Translations under genes and position numbers: made by a program
Shown here: in pieces, positions 37,401 to 46,520 of the stretch
How positions within the stretch are numbered: position 1 is the first letter of the stretch
Layout: the number at the start of each line of letters is the position of its first letter
The notes under the pieces: generated by a model
What the model was told of the DNA's origin: nothing
Database searches by the model: none
What the model saw: only the letters and a program-made list of their open reading frames with translations
Assembly (NCBI RefSeq): GCF_030463535.1
Contig: NC_132894.1
Location: 13,103,433 to 13,167,432, forward strand
Reading direction: 5' to 3'
DNA from: Salminus brasiliensis
Taxonomy: Eukaryota > Chordata > Actinopteri > Characiformes > Bryconidae
Length of the DNA stretch: 64,000 nucleotides

Positions 37401-40400
37401 AGTGTAAGTAAACTATATGTTTATAGTTTTAAAAGATTGTAATAACAATTCATTAAATTGTAAATAATGTAAATAAATCAATAAATCGTATAATAAATGA
37501 ATATTTACTAGTATTTTTATAAATAAAAAAAACTATTAGCAATATGTGTTTATTCAGCACAGGCGTCTGTTGTATTAGACCTGGGGATCCAGCGCTTTTC
37601 TCTGAGTGTATTGGCTATCTAGCGATGCTGAAAGAAGGAGCGGATGAGTCATGCTAGTCTTCACCCTCCTAGTGGTAGGGGAAATTCACCTGAACAGGGG
37701 TTGGGTAATTGGCCTTCCAAAATGGGTAGAAAACAGGGTAAAAGTATAAATAAGTAACTGTACATATGATATGATATAAAATGTGCTTGCTCTTTGCTCT
37801 TCATGGTGTCAAACATCCTCATATCTTCATAGTTGCACAACTAATAAACGTCAAAATAAATGTAATTTCACTGTTTTCCCCCATCATTCTCATCTTCACT
37901 TAACCATCATCTCCACTAATGCTTAAACTGTGATTCCCCCCAAAGGAATTATTTCCAGAAACGTTAAGGCATAATGAGAAATGCTGTTGTTCTATCATCA
38001 GCATATTGGAAAATAGGTAATCCTTTAGTAGAATCCATATGCCTTTTGGCTGTACTTAGTATATCAGTATATAGTGTTGGGATTTAGTAAAAGTCTCTCC
38101 TCAATTCTTCTCTGTCTTTTTTTCCTTTTAAACATCCAATCTGGATGTATCTCTCAATGACAGGAAGCGCTGGTCAAGGCTCTTCCAGCAGCTGTAATTT
38201 GACCTACCTCCAGAAAGTAAGAACCAGCAGTCATGGCTGGAAAGGCATTGGACATGCACTGAAGTTACCCTCCTAACATGGGCCATTCCCAAGCTTTCAG
38301 CAAACTAACTAATCAGCATGAAACTTCTATATTATAGCACTAATACTCTTCTCTCTCTTTTCACTCAGTACTGTCACAGTCACATTAAGCATTTGCAGTT
38401 TGCGTTGTCTTGTGAAATAGATGTAACTGGGGCTGGACTGGATGCATGGTCACCAAAAGGCCCTCCTCCATTTTTGTGCTGCTAGCACGCTAACATCAGC
38501 TAACCTGCAAACTATAAACAGTAAAAACACAAACGTAAATAATTATATATGCGGGAGCGCAGAGCTGAACACCCAGTCACAGCAAAAATGTTTGAATTGC
38601 TGCGGTTGGATCTCTGTATGAAGCTGTGCTTAGCTTGGAGCTAACTTGGCAGTTAGCATGCTAGCCAGCTCAGTTACCACAAGCAATAAAAAAGCAAAAG
38701 GGGGCATAATTATTTTAGATAGTAACATACTCATTACATTTTGTTGCGGTACATTTAAGTTCTAGTATAAAACATATATATCACTGCTGTGGTGGGAGCA
38801 GTGAGTGATTGGTGTGGTTGGTGTGGCGCAGCAGATAAAACCACTAGCTGCCAGTGAGCTATTACACCATGTGGGAGACCAGGGTTCGATTCCCAGTCTG
38901 GGTGACCGTATGCTGCGCTACACCAATTAGAGTCCCTGGGCAAGACTCTTAACACTACATTGGCCCAACTCTGTAATACGAGTGACCTTGTAAGTCAAGA
39001 TAAGAGCGTCAGCTAAATGTAATTTAAATGACTGCTCAGCCATGGAGCGAACTTGGTACTACACTGGGGCGAACACTGGGCTAACTTGCCCACAATAAAC
39101 AGTAAAATCACAGACAGATGATAAAGCAGTCTTCTGATTGACTCGGTATTCAGTCTTTCTCAGTTCCAGTGGGTAGGACATGGTCGTGCTTAGACATGGC
39201 TTAGATTAGCATTTATTTGGCCCTTCAGAGGTCAGCAATGTCAGAGCAGCAATGCAAATTTGCGTGTCAGAATTTACAAAAAAGGAACTTGCTTCAGACG
39301 TTAATGGTGGTGAATCCCTCTGAAAGGAAATCAGTTTTACTCATGGAAATACGCAGACAGAAGCCTAATGTGACTGTGGCTTAACGCTTCTTGGTGCTGA
39401 ATAATTATTTTTTCTAAATCCTTCTAAACTAATCTTTTGCAGTAATAGTTTATCTACATAGGAGAATACGTCATAACACACGAATAAGCAAATGGTATTT
39501 AGAACGCAATGCTTGAATATTCATGAATGGCTTATGCCAGAGATTGCAAAATGATATATAAAAAAAATATTTTGAGGCATTATTTTATACATATTAACAT
39601 TGTATTGATGTAAAGGTCCTAAAAAGAGGAATTGACATTGTGTTTATAACACTGGATTATAAGATATTACTTGCTTCATTACAGTGTTACATAAACGGAA
39701 TAAAGTCTGTCATTTTGGATAAAGGCCCTATAATACAATGTAAATAACTTCTTCTTACACTATATGTCCAAATGTTTGTGGACACAATTTCCAATGAATG
39801 CATTCAGCTACTTTAGGTTGCACCCATTGCTGTCACAGACGTTCAAATGTGCACATGCAGCTTCTCTAGTCCCTGTAGAGAAGTATTGCCAATAGAATAG
39901 GACTCTCTGGAGCAGATAAACATGAACCTATTGGCACCATGCTGCCTAATGCCAGGCGTGGTATAAAGGGGTATAAAGGCCCCAGCATTGAGCTGTGGAG
40001 CAGCAGAACTGAAAATTCTCTGAAATGATGGTGCTCTATCCAATTCTGTTGCTGAATACAATTAAATCCTGCTAAAAGTAGAAGATCCTTGAGGAACTTA
40101 AGGAGGTTCCTTAGTTTTCTTGAAGGTTCCTCAAAGCACCTAGATAGGTTCCTTCACAGTTTCAAATTGGAGAAATTCCAAACGTTCCTCAAGGATCTCA
40201 TACTTTTAACAGTGTCGAGACAGTTACTCCAACAAAAGCAGGATAAAATTTTATTGTAACATCCTTTCAGTATTTTTATTTCAGAAGAAACAATGAGCAA
40301 GTGTCTTAATACTTTTGTCCATGCAGCGTTTTGTAGAGTTGTGTGCCAGTCACTGGAATAAGCTGCTCTTAAAAATTCAAGTATTGCTTTAGAAACATTA

Positions 40401-40574
40401 TTTTTTTTATTATTATTTAATGCATGAATGTATTTATTGGTATCACCTACCTCCTAACATTTATTGTTACTGTTTTAATAAAACAGCAGCTTCACTTTTC
40501 ACTGTGTGAACATTTCACATTCACAGAAGTAACAGGAGTGATGTGCTTCTTCTTCATTGGTTTGAACTATTAAC

Positions 40575-40652
<78 letters not shown>

Positions 40653-41168
40653 CCACTTTAGGCAGCATTTAGGCTTGTGATACTAACCACCATGCTGTCC
40701 AGTGTTTGTCTCGAATATCTTCTCGCAGTGTTTCTCATAGGCATTTCTTTGTTGTTTGTTGTTGTCCATAGCCTTCACACTCACAGCCTGCCCACTGGTG
40801 GGAGCTGTAAGCATGTAAAGACCTCATCGGATCTCCAGCAGTGCTCGACGTATCCTGACTTGTTCCATAGAACCGTCATGTCTACGACACCTTCCCTAGG
40901 TCTCCTCCGGCTGCTTAAAGAGCGAGGCATCTCTGCTTTAACTCGACCCAGCTTGCTCTCCATCTTTGCAGGACCTCCCACCAGCACAGCTTTAAAGGAT
41001 AAGGGAAACAACGGGGGACACGCTGGAAAGGAATGCAAGAACATTTTCAGTTTCAATTTGGTTGAGAAGCTTCAGAGCCTTGGTCTTCAGAAAGTGGTGG
41101 CCAGAGGATTCATAGACTCAGGAAAGGAGGGAAGCCAGTCAAGTGAACCAACCCCAACAAAACACTGA
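19432..41168 (+). CDS. hap1: Huntingtin-associated protein 1 (HAP1/TRAK/Milton family motor adaptor), 14 coding exons from the HAP1_N domain to the stop
   Basis: Coding exons: 19432-19626, 31787-31863, 31963-32079, 32567-32664, 32767-32875, 33069-33147, 33271-33401, 34059-34133, 34342-34553, 35237-35452, 36102-36421, 36531-36725, 36952-37054, 40772-41168 (TGA). All junctions are GT-AG and keep one frame. HAP1/TRAK proteins link kinesin-1 and dynein-dynactin to vesicles or mitochondria. Visible landmarks: DLPEVEIVSLL (HAP1_N start); the CC1-box-like AARIG in exon 31963-32079; long coiled coils; the Spindly-like LAAEIEG in exon 34342-34553; Milton-type RVFETVK, YLPERLQIVKPLEG and LHHWQQLARPNLGGIL; C-terminal LLKERGIS. 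The C-terminal half resembles TRAK1/2, but LQQRC and QSLLKQN are HAP1-like, and the gast/keratin neighbours match the human HAP1 locus. Alternative name: a trak1/2-like paralogue. The exon structure is firm; the name is less so. Confidence 0.85.
20080..20300. repeat. MITE-like repeat rich in ggttcttt/aaagaacc
   Basis: It contains caaatggttctttgagcgat, agaaccacctttggttcc and taaagaacc, a pattern typical of small fish inverted-repeat elements. Boundaries are uncertain. It lies in the hap1 intron after exon 19432-19626. Confidence 0.4.
20301..25949. other. hap1 intron (or upstream region of the short isoform), no exon found
   Basis: It lies between long-isoform exon 19432-19626 and the alternative first exon. 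It holds one dispersed-repeat copy at 22560 and short chance ORFs. A poly-T run lies at 20901-20916. Confidence 0.5.
22560..22670 (+). repeat. Dispersed repeat family (aatagaaatgct type), copy
   Basis: It contains gtaataaaaatgctccaaaa, then aagtggccatcttgg and gtgaccgtgatgatatgatc, in the same order as 59500-59660. Confidence 0.4.
25950..26304 (+). promoter_or_regulatory. Probable promoter / 5' UTR of the hap1 short isoform
   Basis: A TATATA-like stretch lies near 25959-25965 (tattatatatgg), after a C-rich segment and about 340 bases before the ATG at 26305. The intervening sequence includes a short GT run and purine-rich DNA leading into the start codon. Placement is inferred from the alternative first exon; the transcription start cannot be read from sequence alone. 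Confidence 0.3.
26305..26437 (+). CDS. hap1: hap1 alternative first coding exon (short isoform)
   Basis: The ATG at 26305 opens 44 codons that end one base into a codon at a GT donor (26438). This is the same phase as the end of exon 19432-19626, so either exon can splice to 31787 and give VLCSERVGQVTK. The peptide is very acidic (runs of E, S and D after MEVWSSSGMEESERESS) and ends CRELVQ. Mammalian TRAK1 has a comparable short isoform in which an acidic N-terminus joins just before VLCAERVGQ (from memory). Joined to the 13 downstream exons it gives 2262 nt, 753 residues plus stop, placing AARIG near residues 78-82 and LAAEIEG near 323-329. It lacks the DLPEVEIVSLL segment. No spliced RNA is visible here, so use of the exon is inferred from frame, phase and similarity. 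Confidence 0.72.
26478..26571. mobile_element. Internally deleted copy of the insertion at 27702-28120
   Basis: Its first 18 bases equal 27701-27718 and its last 79 bases are identical to 28042-28120. It starts only 40 bases after the donor of the hap1 alternative first exon. Confidence 0.55.
27702..28120. mobile_element. Tc1-derived insertion flanked by a 51-bp direct duplication
   Basis: The insert begins ggactggatggctttta and ends with the Tc1-type right end caggggtgcccaaacttttg. It is flanked by identical 51-base copies of minisatellite sequence (27651-27701 and 28119-28169). A 94-base version joining the same two ends lies at 26478-26571. Confidence 0.55.
28313..28523 (-). mobile_element. 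tRNA-derived SINE, second copy of the family at 267-535
   Basis: The same tRNA-like head (ggctcagcggttagagcac) and a diverged box B are present. The body is similar, with GT-rich patches and a shortened tail. It is inserted into the decayed minisatellite inside the hap1 intron. Confidence 0.75.
29131..31496. other. hap1 intron, no exon found
   Basis: AT-rich intron with ATT microsatellites near 30433 and 31073. The ORFs at 29654-30096 and 30309-30665 overlap simple sequence or each other and show no conserved motif. Confidence 0.5.
30433..30462 (+). repeat. (ATT)n microsatellite
   Basis: About ten ATT units. A shorter related run lies near 31073-31100. Confidence 0.9.
31497..31760 (+). mobile_element. 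tRNA-derived SINE, partial
   Basis: The tRNA-like head tggcacaactgtctaac carries a box B-like gttcaaatccc at 31540-31550, followed by a CG-depleted body (gagccctccatgatcgggag). It ends in a T/A run about 30 bases before the hap1 exon at 31787, so it probably supplies part of the branch-point/acceptor region. Confidence 0.65.
32222..32400 (+). mobile_element. SINE-like repeat, 5' part with tRNA-like head
   Basis: The head ggctcagtggtctaatgcac and a box B-like gagtttgagtgcc look tRNA-derived. The segment gacccggcgctttcctatgag matches the middle of the copies at 7872 and 37562. It lies in the hap1 intron between exons 31963 and 32567. Confidence 0.5.
33635..33996 (+). mobile_element. Non-autonomous Tc1-like element (MITE family, copy 2)
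   Basis: The ends are cactatacgtccaaatgttt and acttttgtccatatagtgt, an imperfect inverted repeat of about 25 bases. The interior matches copies 1 and 3 in the same orientation. It lies in the intron before hap1 exon 34059. Confidence 0.85.
37562..37745 (+). mobile_element. SINE-like repeat, same family as 7872-8095
   Basis: It contains agcgcttttctctgagtgta, then agtcttcaccctcctagtgg, then ggttgggtaattggcc and an aaatgggtag tail, in the same order as the other copies. It lies in the last hap1 intron. Confidence 0.55.
38818..39030 (+). mobile_element. tRNA-derived SINE
   Basis: The tRNA-like head (gtgtggcgcagcagataaaa) has a clear box B (gggttcgattccc, 38882-38894). The tail is the common fish SINE end (agataagagcgtcagctaaa). 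It lies in the last hap1 intron. Confidence 0.75.
39758..40328 (+). mobile_element. Non-autonomous Tc1-like element (MITE family, copy 3), interrupted by another MITE
   Basis: The left end is cactatatgtccaaatgttt and the decayed right end is acttttgtccatgcagcg. The interior matches copies 1 and 2 (cctgtagagaagtattgcca). A different palindromic MITE is inserted at 40069-40216. It lies in the last hap1 intron. Confidence 0.8.
40069..40216. mobile_element. Palindromic MITE nested in copy 3 of the Tc1-like MITE
   Basis: The ends are inverted repeats of about 30 bases: left ctgctaaaagtagaagatcc, and the right end read in reverse cactgttaaaagtatgagatcc. The interior is rich in aggttcc/ggaacc. A related copy lies at 47731-47855. 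Confidence 0.7.
40576..40650 (+). repeat. (AT)n microsatellite before the last hap1 exon
   Basis: About 75 bases of AT, ending 121 bases before the acceptor of exon 40772. Confidence 0.97.
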
Positions 41169-41818
41169 GTTGATGTACCGTCTTCCATCTCCTGGCCAGC
41201 AGATCCAGATCCAGTCACTTATTCAGCCTTGTGTTCATACTAGGACACATTGAAAAGCCATAGACATGTGGGGTTAGCACTGTAGTAGTTAACCTCCTCA
41301 TTTTGAATGAATTGATGAATGAATGGGAGATGAATGGGACTTTTTGTCTTTTTCAAGGATGTCCTGCCGAAAACATGCAGGACTGATGAGAACCTTCGGA
41401 CTGATTTGGATCTGGAGATCCGACTTTTACATTGCTGTTCTAGTTTGTGTGTTTGTTGAACACTCATCAAAAGGGAATAACTGTTCTTTCATGATTATTA
41501 TTTAAGAACTCGCCCTAAGGTTTGTGTCCTGGTTTGATTGTTGTGTACTGGTCACCACCCTCATGTCACCACGTGTCTTGGCGTATAGGAGCACTAAATG
41601 TTATTTATTAGTGTTTGCACAGAGAAATTCACAAAATTTTCTCAATGTACAGAGCTATCTTTAAGGCCAGTGGTATTTATAAGGCATATTATAAGGCTAC
41701 ACATTAGCTCTTTTTGACGACAATCTGTGCGTGTGTTCTTGCTCTTAGAATTGCTGGATCTTCTGAGCATATTGTTCAGCATGTCTAGTCAGACATTTCA
41801 CACTGTATATATTTCACA

Positions 41819-41898
<80 letters not shown>

Positions 41899-43350
41899 TG
41901 GCTTTTAGAACTCATTAAAACATTTCCGGAATGATGCTTGTACGTGGACTGGAAAGGTGCTTCAGGGCATACTTGAAGCCATTGTTAAGAACTGACCAGA
42001 AACTTGTGATTGTATTATTTTCAGATTGTTAAACCTGCTGTATGATGGCATGCTAGTGTACACACATACAACGAGATTTCTCACTGCTGTTAACACCATG
42101 TCCAAAAATTTGCACATGAGGGTTGGAGCATTTTAAATACCTCATCCAGTCACTTGCTCCACTGGAACGATTTCACCAGTACTTAATGCTTTAGTACGTC
42201 TGCATATACGACACATGCCATTTCAAGGCACACTATCTTCACACTGTTGCCAGTCTGGTTGGTCTGAGTAAATAACATCTGTCAGTAGTTACACTGCTAG
42301 TCAGTAGTATACTGCTAGTCAAGGCCAAGGATACGGGAAGTTGGGGGGGGGGAGGTTGCTAAGGGGGACCTGGATATTATTATTGTTTAACTGCAATTGC
42401 TAATTAAAAAATATTAATGTTTTAGGGTGGAGAGGGATTTTTTCCCTCTGGTTTTATATTTTATATTCTTTAAACCTGCACTAGCGTTTTACTTACAGTT
42501 AGCCGAATCACTTTCCTCACCAAGTTCTTAAGACGTATGTGCAGTTTATATATAAACAAGCTTCGCTCAGCTGAGTTTAATAATACTTTTTTTTACTTCT
42601 TTTTTCATGACATCACAACCTACGTCACATGTATACTGCTTAAACTTAGACACCTTCCCACGTCCCTCACTAGGGCTGTCTGTATTAATGCTTTGTAGAA
42701 GAAGCGGCTGTCAGTCTTGTTGTGCAAGTAACTGTTTGAGTGCGTTTTATTACAAGGACTATCAAAGAAATGGCCATTTTACACACTTAAACACTCAAAT
42801 CCCTCATTCTCTGCAACGTGTAATATTGTGTATGTATATACATCATCCAAATGAACTGAGGGAGATTTGATAAAAAAAGACTTATTGGGGAACTCAGTAA
42901 GCTTTGGGGGGTACCATAAAAAGGTGGCCTAAATGATGGAGGTTGCAGATTGGTATTTGAGTTTGAATGACAGTTGAGATATTGGAGAGGAGAAGCTCTG
43001 AAGGTACTGTGTGACGTTAAAAATGATGAAGAAGATGATGAACTAACTCATTGAGCCCCTGTCTCACGTAAAGAGGAGGAAAGAAAGTAAAGTGAAATAC
43101 CAAACTCGGCCACACATAATCACTTCGTTATCTGTCCGTAAGCAGTAACTGGTAACGCTGTAAGTTGGACAGCACCGAATAATGATTGTATTTTTTTTTG
43201 TCTTAATGTGTGTTCTGTAAAGACGATTTCATTGTTGCTTGTCAAGCATTAAATGAACAAGTTCTCTTATTATAAAATGCGTGCTTCAATGAGTCACATG
43301 TACTGTAGCATATGTAAATGTATATTTACATTTTCAATAAACACAAGCAT
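41169..43350 (+). other. hap1: Probable hap1 3' UTR with a polyadenylation signal at 43336-43341
   Basis: No ORF of note follows the hap1 stop. The first AATAAA on this strand that I found is at 43336-43341, implying a ~2.2 kb 3' UTR. It contains a long AT microsatellite at 41820-41897. An earlier ATTAAA near 41911 could give a shorter transcript. The end falls about 560 bases before the gast polyA signal on the opposite strand, so the two genes converge. Confidence 0.5.
41820..41897 (+). repeat. (AT)n microsatellite in the hap1 3' UTR
   Basis: About 78 bases of AT, inside the inferred 3' UTR. Confidence 0.97.
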
Positions 43351-43910
43351 TTGCCATGTAATTGACTTGTAAGGCCTTTTATACAAAGATTTGATGTAAA
43401 TAAATGATTAATTTTAGATTATTATTATAAAACAAGTCAGTTTATTACTAGGGTTGCACTAATCATGATTCTATTAATGGCTGTTTTCAATTTCTTTACA
43501 ATAGGCCAATGTCTATTTGTTATTTGTCTATTTTTTTATTTGTTACATTTATTAACGCTGCATCTAGTTTTTTTTAAGCAACACATCATTTATTTTCATT
43601 TTTACTCAATTTACCCCAAACTAGGACTTTTTCAGAGATTGCACCTTAAGCTAACATTTCTAACTAGAACTCGTTCACCTGACATTTAAAAAGTTAATAA
43701 ATCAACATAAACCAACAGCATATTCACTTTTAAAACTCTATGTTGAATTAAACCAAACTGTGTCATGTCTTTTACAAAGATCATGTTTGTATTTAATGTT
43801 GATCAAACAATACTGGAAATTATCAATATTTCTCTATTCTTTTTACTATGTAGCGGTAAAAATGTTATAGACCAACAAAATGAAACTTTTTACAGTGCAT
43901 AACATTATAT

Positions 43911-43916
43911 TTTATT
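43911..43916 (-). other. gast polyadenylation signal
   Basis: The minus strand reads AATAAA about 160 bases after the gast stop codon, a normal distance for this short 3' UTR. Confidence 0.6.
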
Positions 43917-44075
43917 GGCCTAAAATAGGCCTATATTTTGGAAAAAATACACAAACTTGTATTGGCACATTCTGCTCGTTGAAGACATGAACATGGACAT
44001 AAGTAAAACCAACATCACAAAAGTGTAAAAGACAAGTTTCAGGTGCATTTGAACATTTAAACAAAGGGCTTGACT

Positions 44076-44725
44076 TCAGTCCGTGCTCCTGCGCCCGAAG
44101 TCCACCCAGCCTTGATAGTCTGAAATACACTCCCGTGGAATTATTTCTGTGAAGATATCAAAACCACAACACCATTACTTTCTACCACAACCTGTCCAGC
44201 TGTCTGTGTTTGTCTGGTTGCACCATGAACGAATCCCTAATAAATCCCTAATAAAATCCTAATATTATTATTTATTCCCATTGTATCCTACAGTAAGATA
44301 CATATCACATGTATGCATTATGATTCTGACTTTACTGCACTTCCCTCTAATATAATTTCATAGGGAGGACATAAAAAGCATTGCTCAGTCGTGAATCGGT
44401 GATTCGTTTAATTAAACGCTCAATAGGTTTAAACGGGCAGCTCAAAAGAATCGGTTCGGTAAACGGAATCGGTTCTCCCGTCACTAACCCCGCCCTTACC
44501 TGATAGAGCCTGTAAGATCTGTCTGGAGATGACTTCGCGCTGATCCTCAGCCAGGCGCTCTGACCTCGCAGCCTGGAGCTCCGGATGGTTAGAGACAGAA
44601 GTGCCCAGGCGGAGCCCTCTCCTCTCGGCCTCCTCCACCCCTCTTGATGGGTGGGAGAGCGGCGACCCTACACACACCAGCGCCAGCACCGCCATGAACG
44701 TTAGCGTCACGAATGGAGCTGCCAT
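44076..44725 (-). CDS. gast: Gastrin-like prepropeptide (gastrin/CCK family)
   Basis: Two coding exons on the minus strand, 44725-44500 and 44146-44076, join in phase 1 with a gtaagg donor and a ttcacag acceptor. They encode 98 residues, close to the ~101 of human preprogastrin. Residues 1 to ~20 form a signal peptide (MAAPFVTLTFMAVLALVCVG). A pro-region follows with one dibasic RR (35-36). The C-terminus is SDYQGWVDF-GRR-STD (84-98): a tyrosine after Asp suited to sulfation, the GW-DF core, then Gly as amide donor and Arg-Arg for cleavage. Gastrin and CCK act on CCK receptors to control acid and enzyme secretion and satiety. Tyr is seventh from the end, as in CCK. The hap1 and keratin neighbours point to gastrin. 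Oddities: Val replaces the core Met, and a lone Cys82 precedes the peptide. Alternative: a CCK paralogue. Confidence 0.85.
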
Positions 44726-44900
44726 ACCTGAGGGGAGAAAGTGATTCTTTAGACAAACGATCATAGCATAAATCCCACCGCGCCGGCTGTTTGTAAAGTC
44801 TTGTAGCCATATCCCCCCGAGACAACAGCAGTTCAGAGATGACACGTTAACCCCGTGGCACTGGTGCTAATTACCTGTACATTTAGCACGTTAACGTTAC

Positions 44901-44950
44901 CTGAAAAATGCCAAAGCTGGAGCGCAGCAGTGTTAATGTTGCAGACCTGG
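44901..44950 (-). other. gast: gast 5' non-coding exon
   Basis: On the minus strand, about 25-30 bases below the TATA box, a short stretch ends at a good donor (ttttcag|gtaacg, exon edge 44901). The coding exon is preceded by ttctcccctcag|gt-ATG (acceptor edge 44727), so intron 1 is 44728-44900. A small untranslated first exon followed by two coding exons is the usual layout of gastrin and CCK genes. The 5' edge is estimated from TATA spacing. Confidence 0.55.
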
Positions 44951-44977
44951 TGTAGCTATCTGTTCAGCTTTGGCCAG

Positions 44978-44984
44978 TTATATA
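44978..44984 (-). promoter_or_regulatory. TATA box of the gast promoter
   Basis: The minus strand reads gggcTATATAActgg. This is about 28 bases upstream of the inferred 5' UTR exon and 250 bases upstream of the ATG. A 21-bp tandem array starts about 260 bases further upstream. Confidence 0.6.
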
Positions 44985-45246
44985 GCCCACTCAGACTGGA
45001 GGAAACACTGTAACAGTCGATAAATCTTCACTGTTTGAAAGGAAAAAAGTGTAACGATACCACAATAAACCACCAAAGCTAACGTTGCTAACTATAAATC
45101 GGCCAGCTGGCCTTTGGATAGTGCATAAATCAATAAGAAGCCCACAGTCAATCAATGTCCCTTTTTGACACTGACTGCTGAATAAGTCTGTGTGCATCTG
45201 TATGCTATTACTTAATAAGTTGTTATTTTGAGAAATCATTTATTTT

Positions 45247-46520
45247 TTTAGATGCTAAGCTATTATTTTAATATGCTAAATTATTATTTTCAGAAGTCAT
45301 TATTTTGAGATGCCAGTTCATTATTTTAAGATGCTAAGTTGTTATTTTAGGATTCTAAGTTATTTTGAGATGCTGAGTCATTGTTTTAGATACTAAGTTG
45401 TTATTTTGAGATACTAAGTCATTATTTTGAGATGCTAAGTCATTATTTTGAGATGCTAAGTCATTATGTTGAGATACTAAGTCATTATTTTAAGATGCTA
45501 AGTTGTTATTTTGAGATACTAAGTCATTATTTTAAGATGCTAAGTCATTATTTTGAGATACTAAGTCATTATTTTAAGATGCTAAGTTGTTATTTTGAGA
45601 TACTAAGTCATTATTTTAAGATGCTAAGTTGTTATTTTGAGATACTAAGTCATTATTTTGAGATACTAAGTCATTATTTTAAAATGCTAAGTCATTATTT
45701 TAAGATGCTAAGTTGTTATTTTAGGATTCTAAGTTATTTTGAGATGCTGAGTCATTGTTTTAGATACTAAGTCATTTTTTTGAGATACTAAGTTGTTATT
45801 TTGAGATGCTAAGTCATTATTTTGAGATGCTAAGTCATTATTTTAAGATGCTGCGTTGTTATTTTGAGATACTAAGTTGTGATTTTGAGATGCTAAGTCA
45901 TTTTTTTGAGATACTAAGTCATTATTTTAAAAACCTAAGTTGTTATTTTGAGATACTAAGTCATTATTTTAAGATGCTAAGTTGTTATTTTGAGATACTA
46001 AGTCATTATTTTAAGAAGCTAAATTGTTATTTTGAGATAGTAAGTCATTATTTTAAGATGCTAAGTCATTATTTTAAGAAGCTAAATTGTTATTTTGAGA
46101 GACTAAGTCAATATTTTAAGAAGCTAAGTTGTTATTTTGAGATACTAAGTCATTATTTTAAGAAGCTAAGTTGTTATTTTGAGATACAAAGTCATTATTT
46201 TAAGAAGCTAAGTTGTTATTTTGAGATAGTAAGTCATTATTTTAAGATGCTAAGTTGTTATTTTGAGATACTAAGTCAATATTTTAAGAAGCTAAGTTGT
46301 TATTTTGAGATACTAAGTCATTATTTTAAGAAGCTAAGTTGTTATTTTGAGATACTAAGTCATTATTTTAAGATGCTAAGTTGTTACTTTGAGATAATAA
46401 ATCATTATTTTAAGATAAGTTGTTACTTTAAGATGCTGAGTCATTGTTTTAGATGCTAAGTTGTTATTTTGAGATGCTGAGTTGTTATTTTGAGATGCTA
46501 AGTCATTATTTTAAGATGCT
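45247..46520 (+). repeat. 21-bp tandem array (about 1.27 kb, ~60 units) upstream of gast
   Basis: The unit is gatgctaagtcattatttta plus one base. Two variants, tcattatttta-a-gatgctaag and ttgttattttg-a-gatactaag, alternate to give a 42-bp higher-order unit through much of the array. A distinct block containing aggattctaagttattttga appears at about 45347 and again 374 bases later, showing an internal segmental duplication. Because the unit is a multiple of three, long artefactual ORFs (112 and 217 codons) run through it; they are not genes. Confidence 0.95.

Noticed and set aside
38162-38217. Possible additional hap1 exon (acceptor gacag or ttccag, donor gtaaga)
   Set aside because: From acceptor gacag the hap1 frame hits a stop (…RLFQQL); from ttccag the exit phase does not match exon 40772. 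Direct splicing 37054 to 40772 keeps frame and family similarity.
40677-40771. Hydrophobic N-terminal extension of the last hap1 ORF (LLAVFLIGISLLFVVV)
   Set aside because: It lies upstream of the acceptor at 40771 and is intronic read-through, not a membrane segment of the protein.
45432-46459. ORFs of 112 and 217 codons with repeating SHYFK/CYFEI residues
   Set aside because: They are generated by the 21-bp tandem array; the frame stays open only because the unit is a multiple of three.
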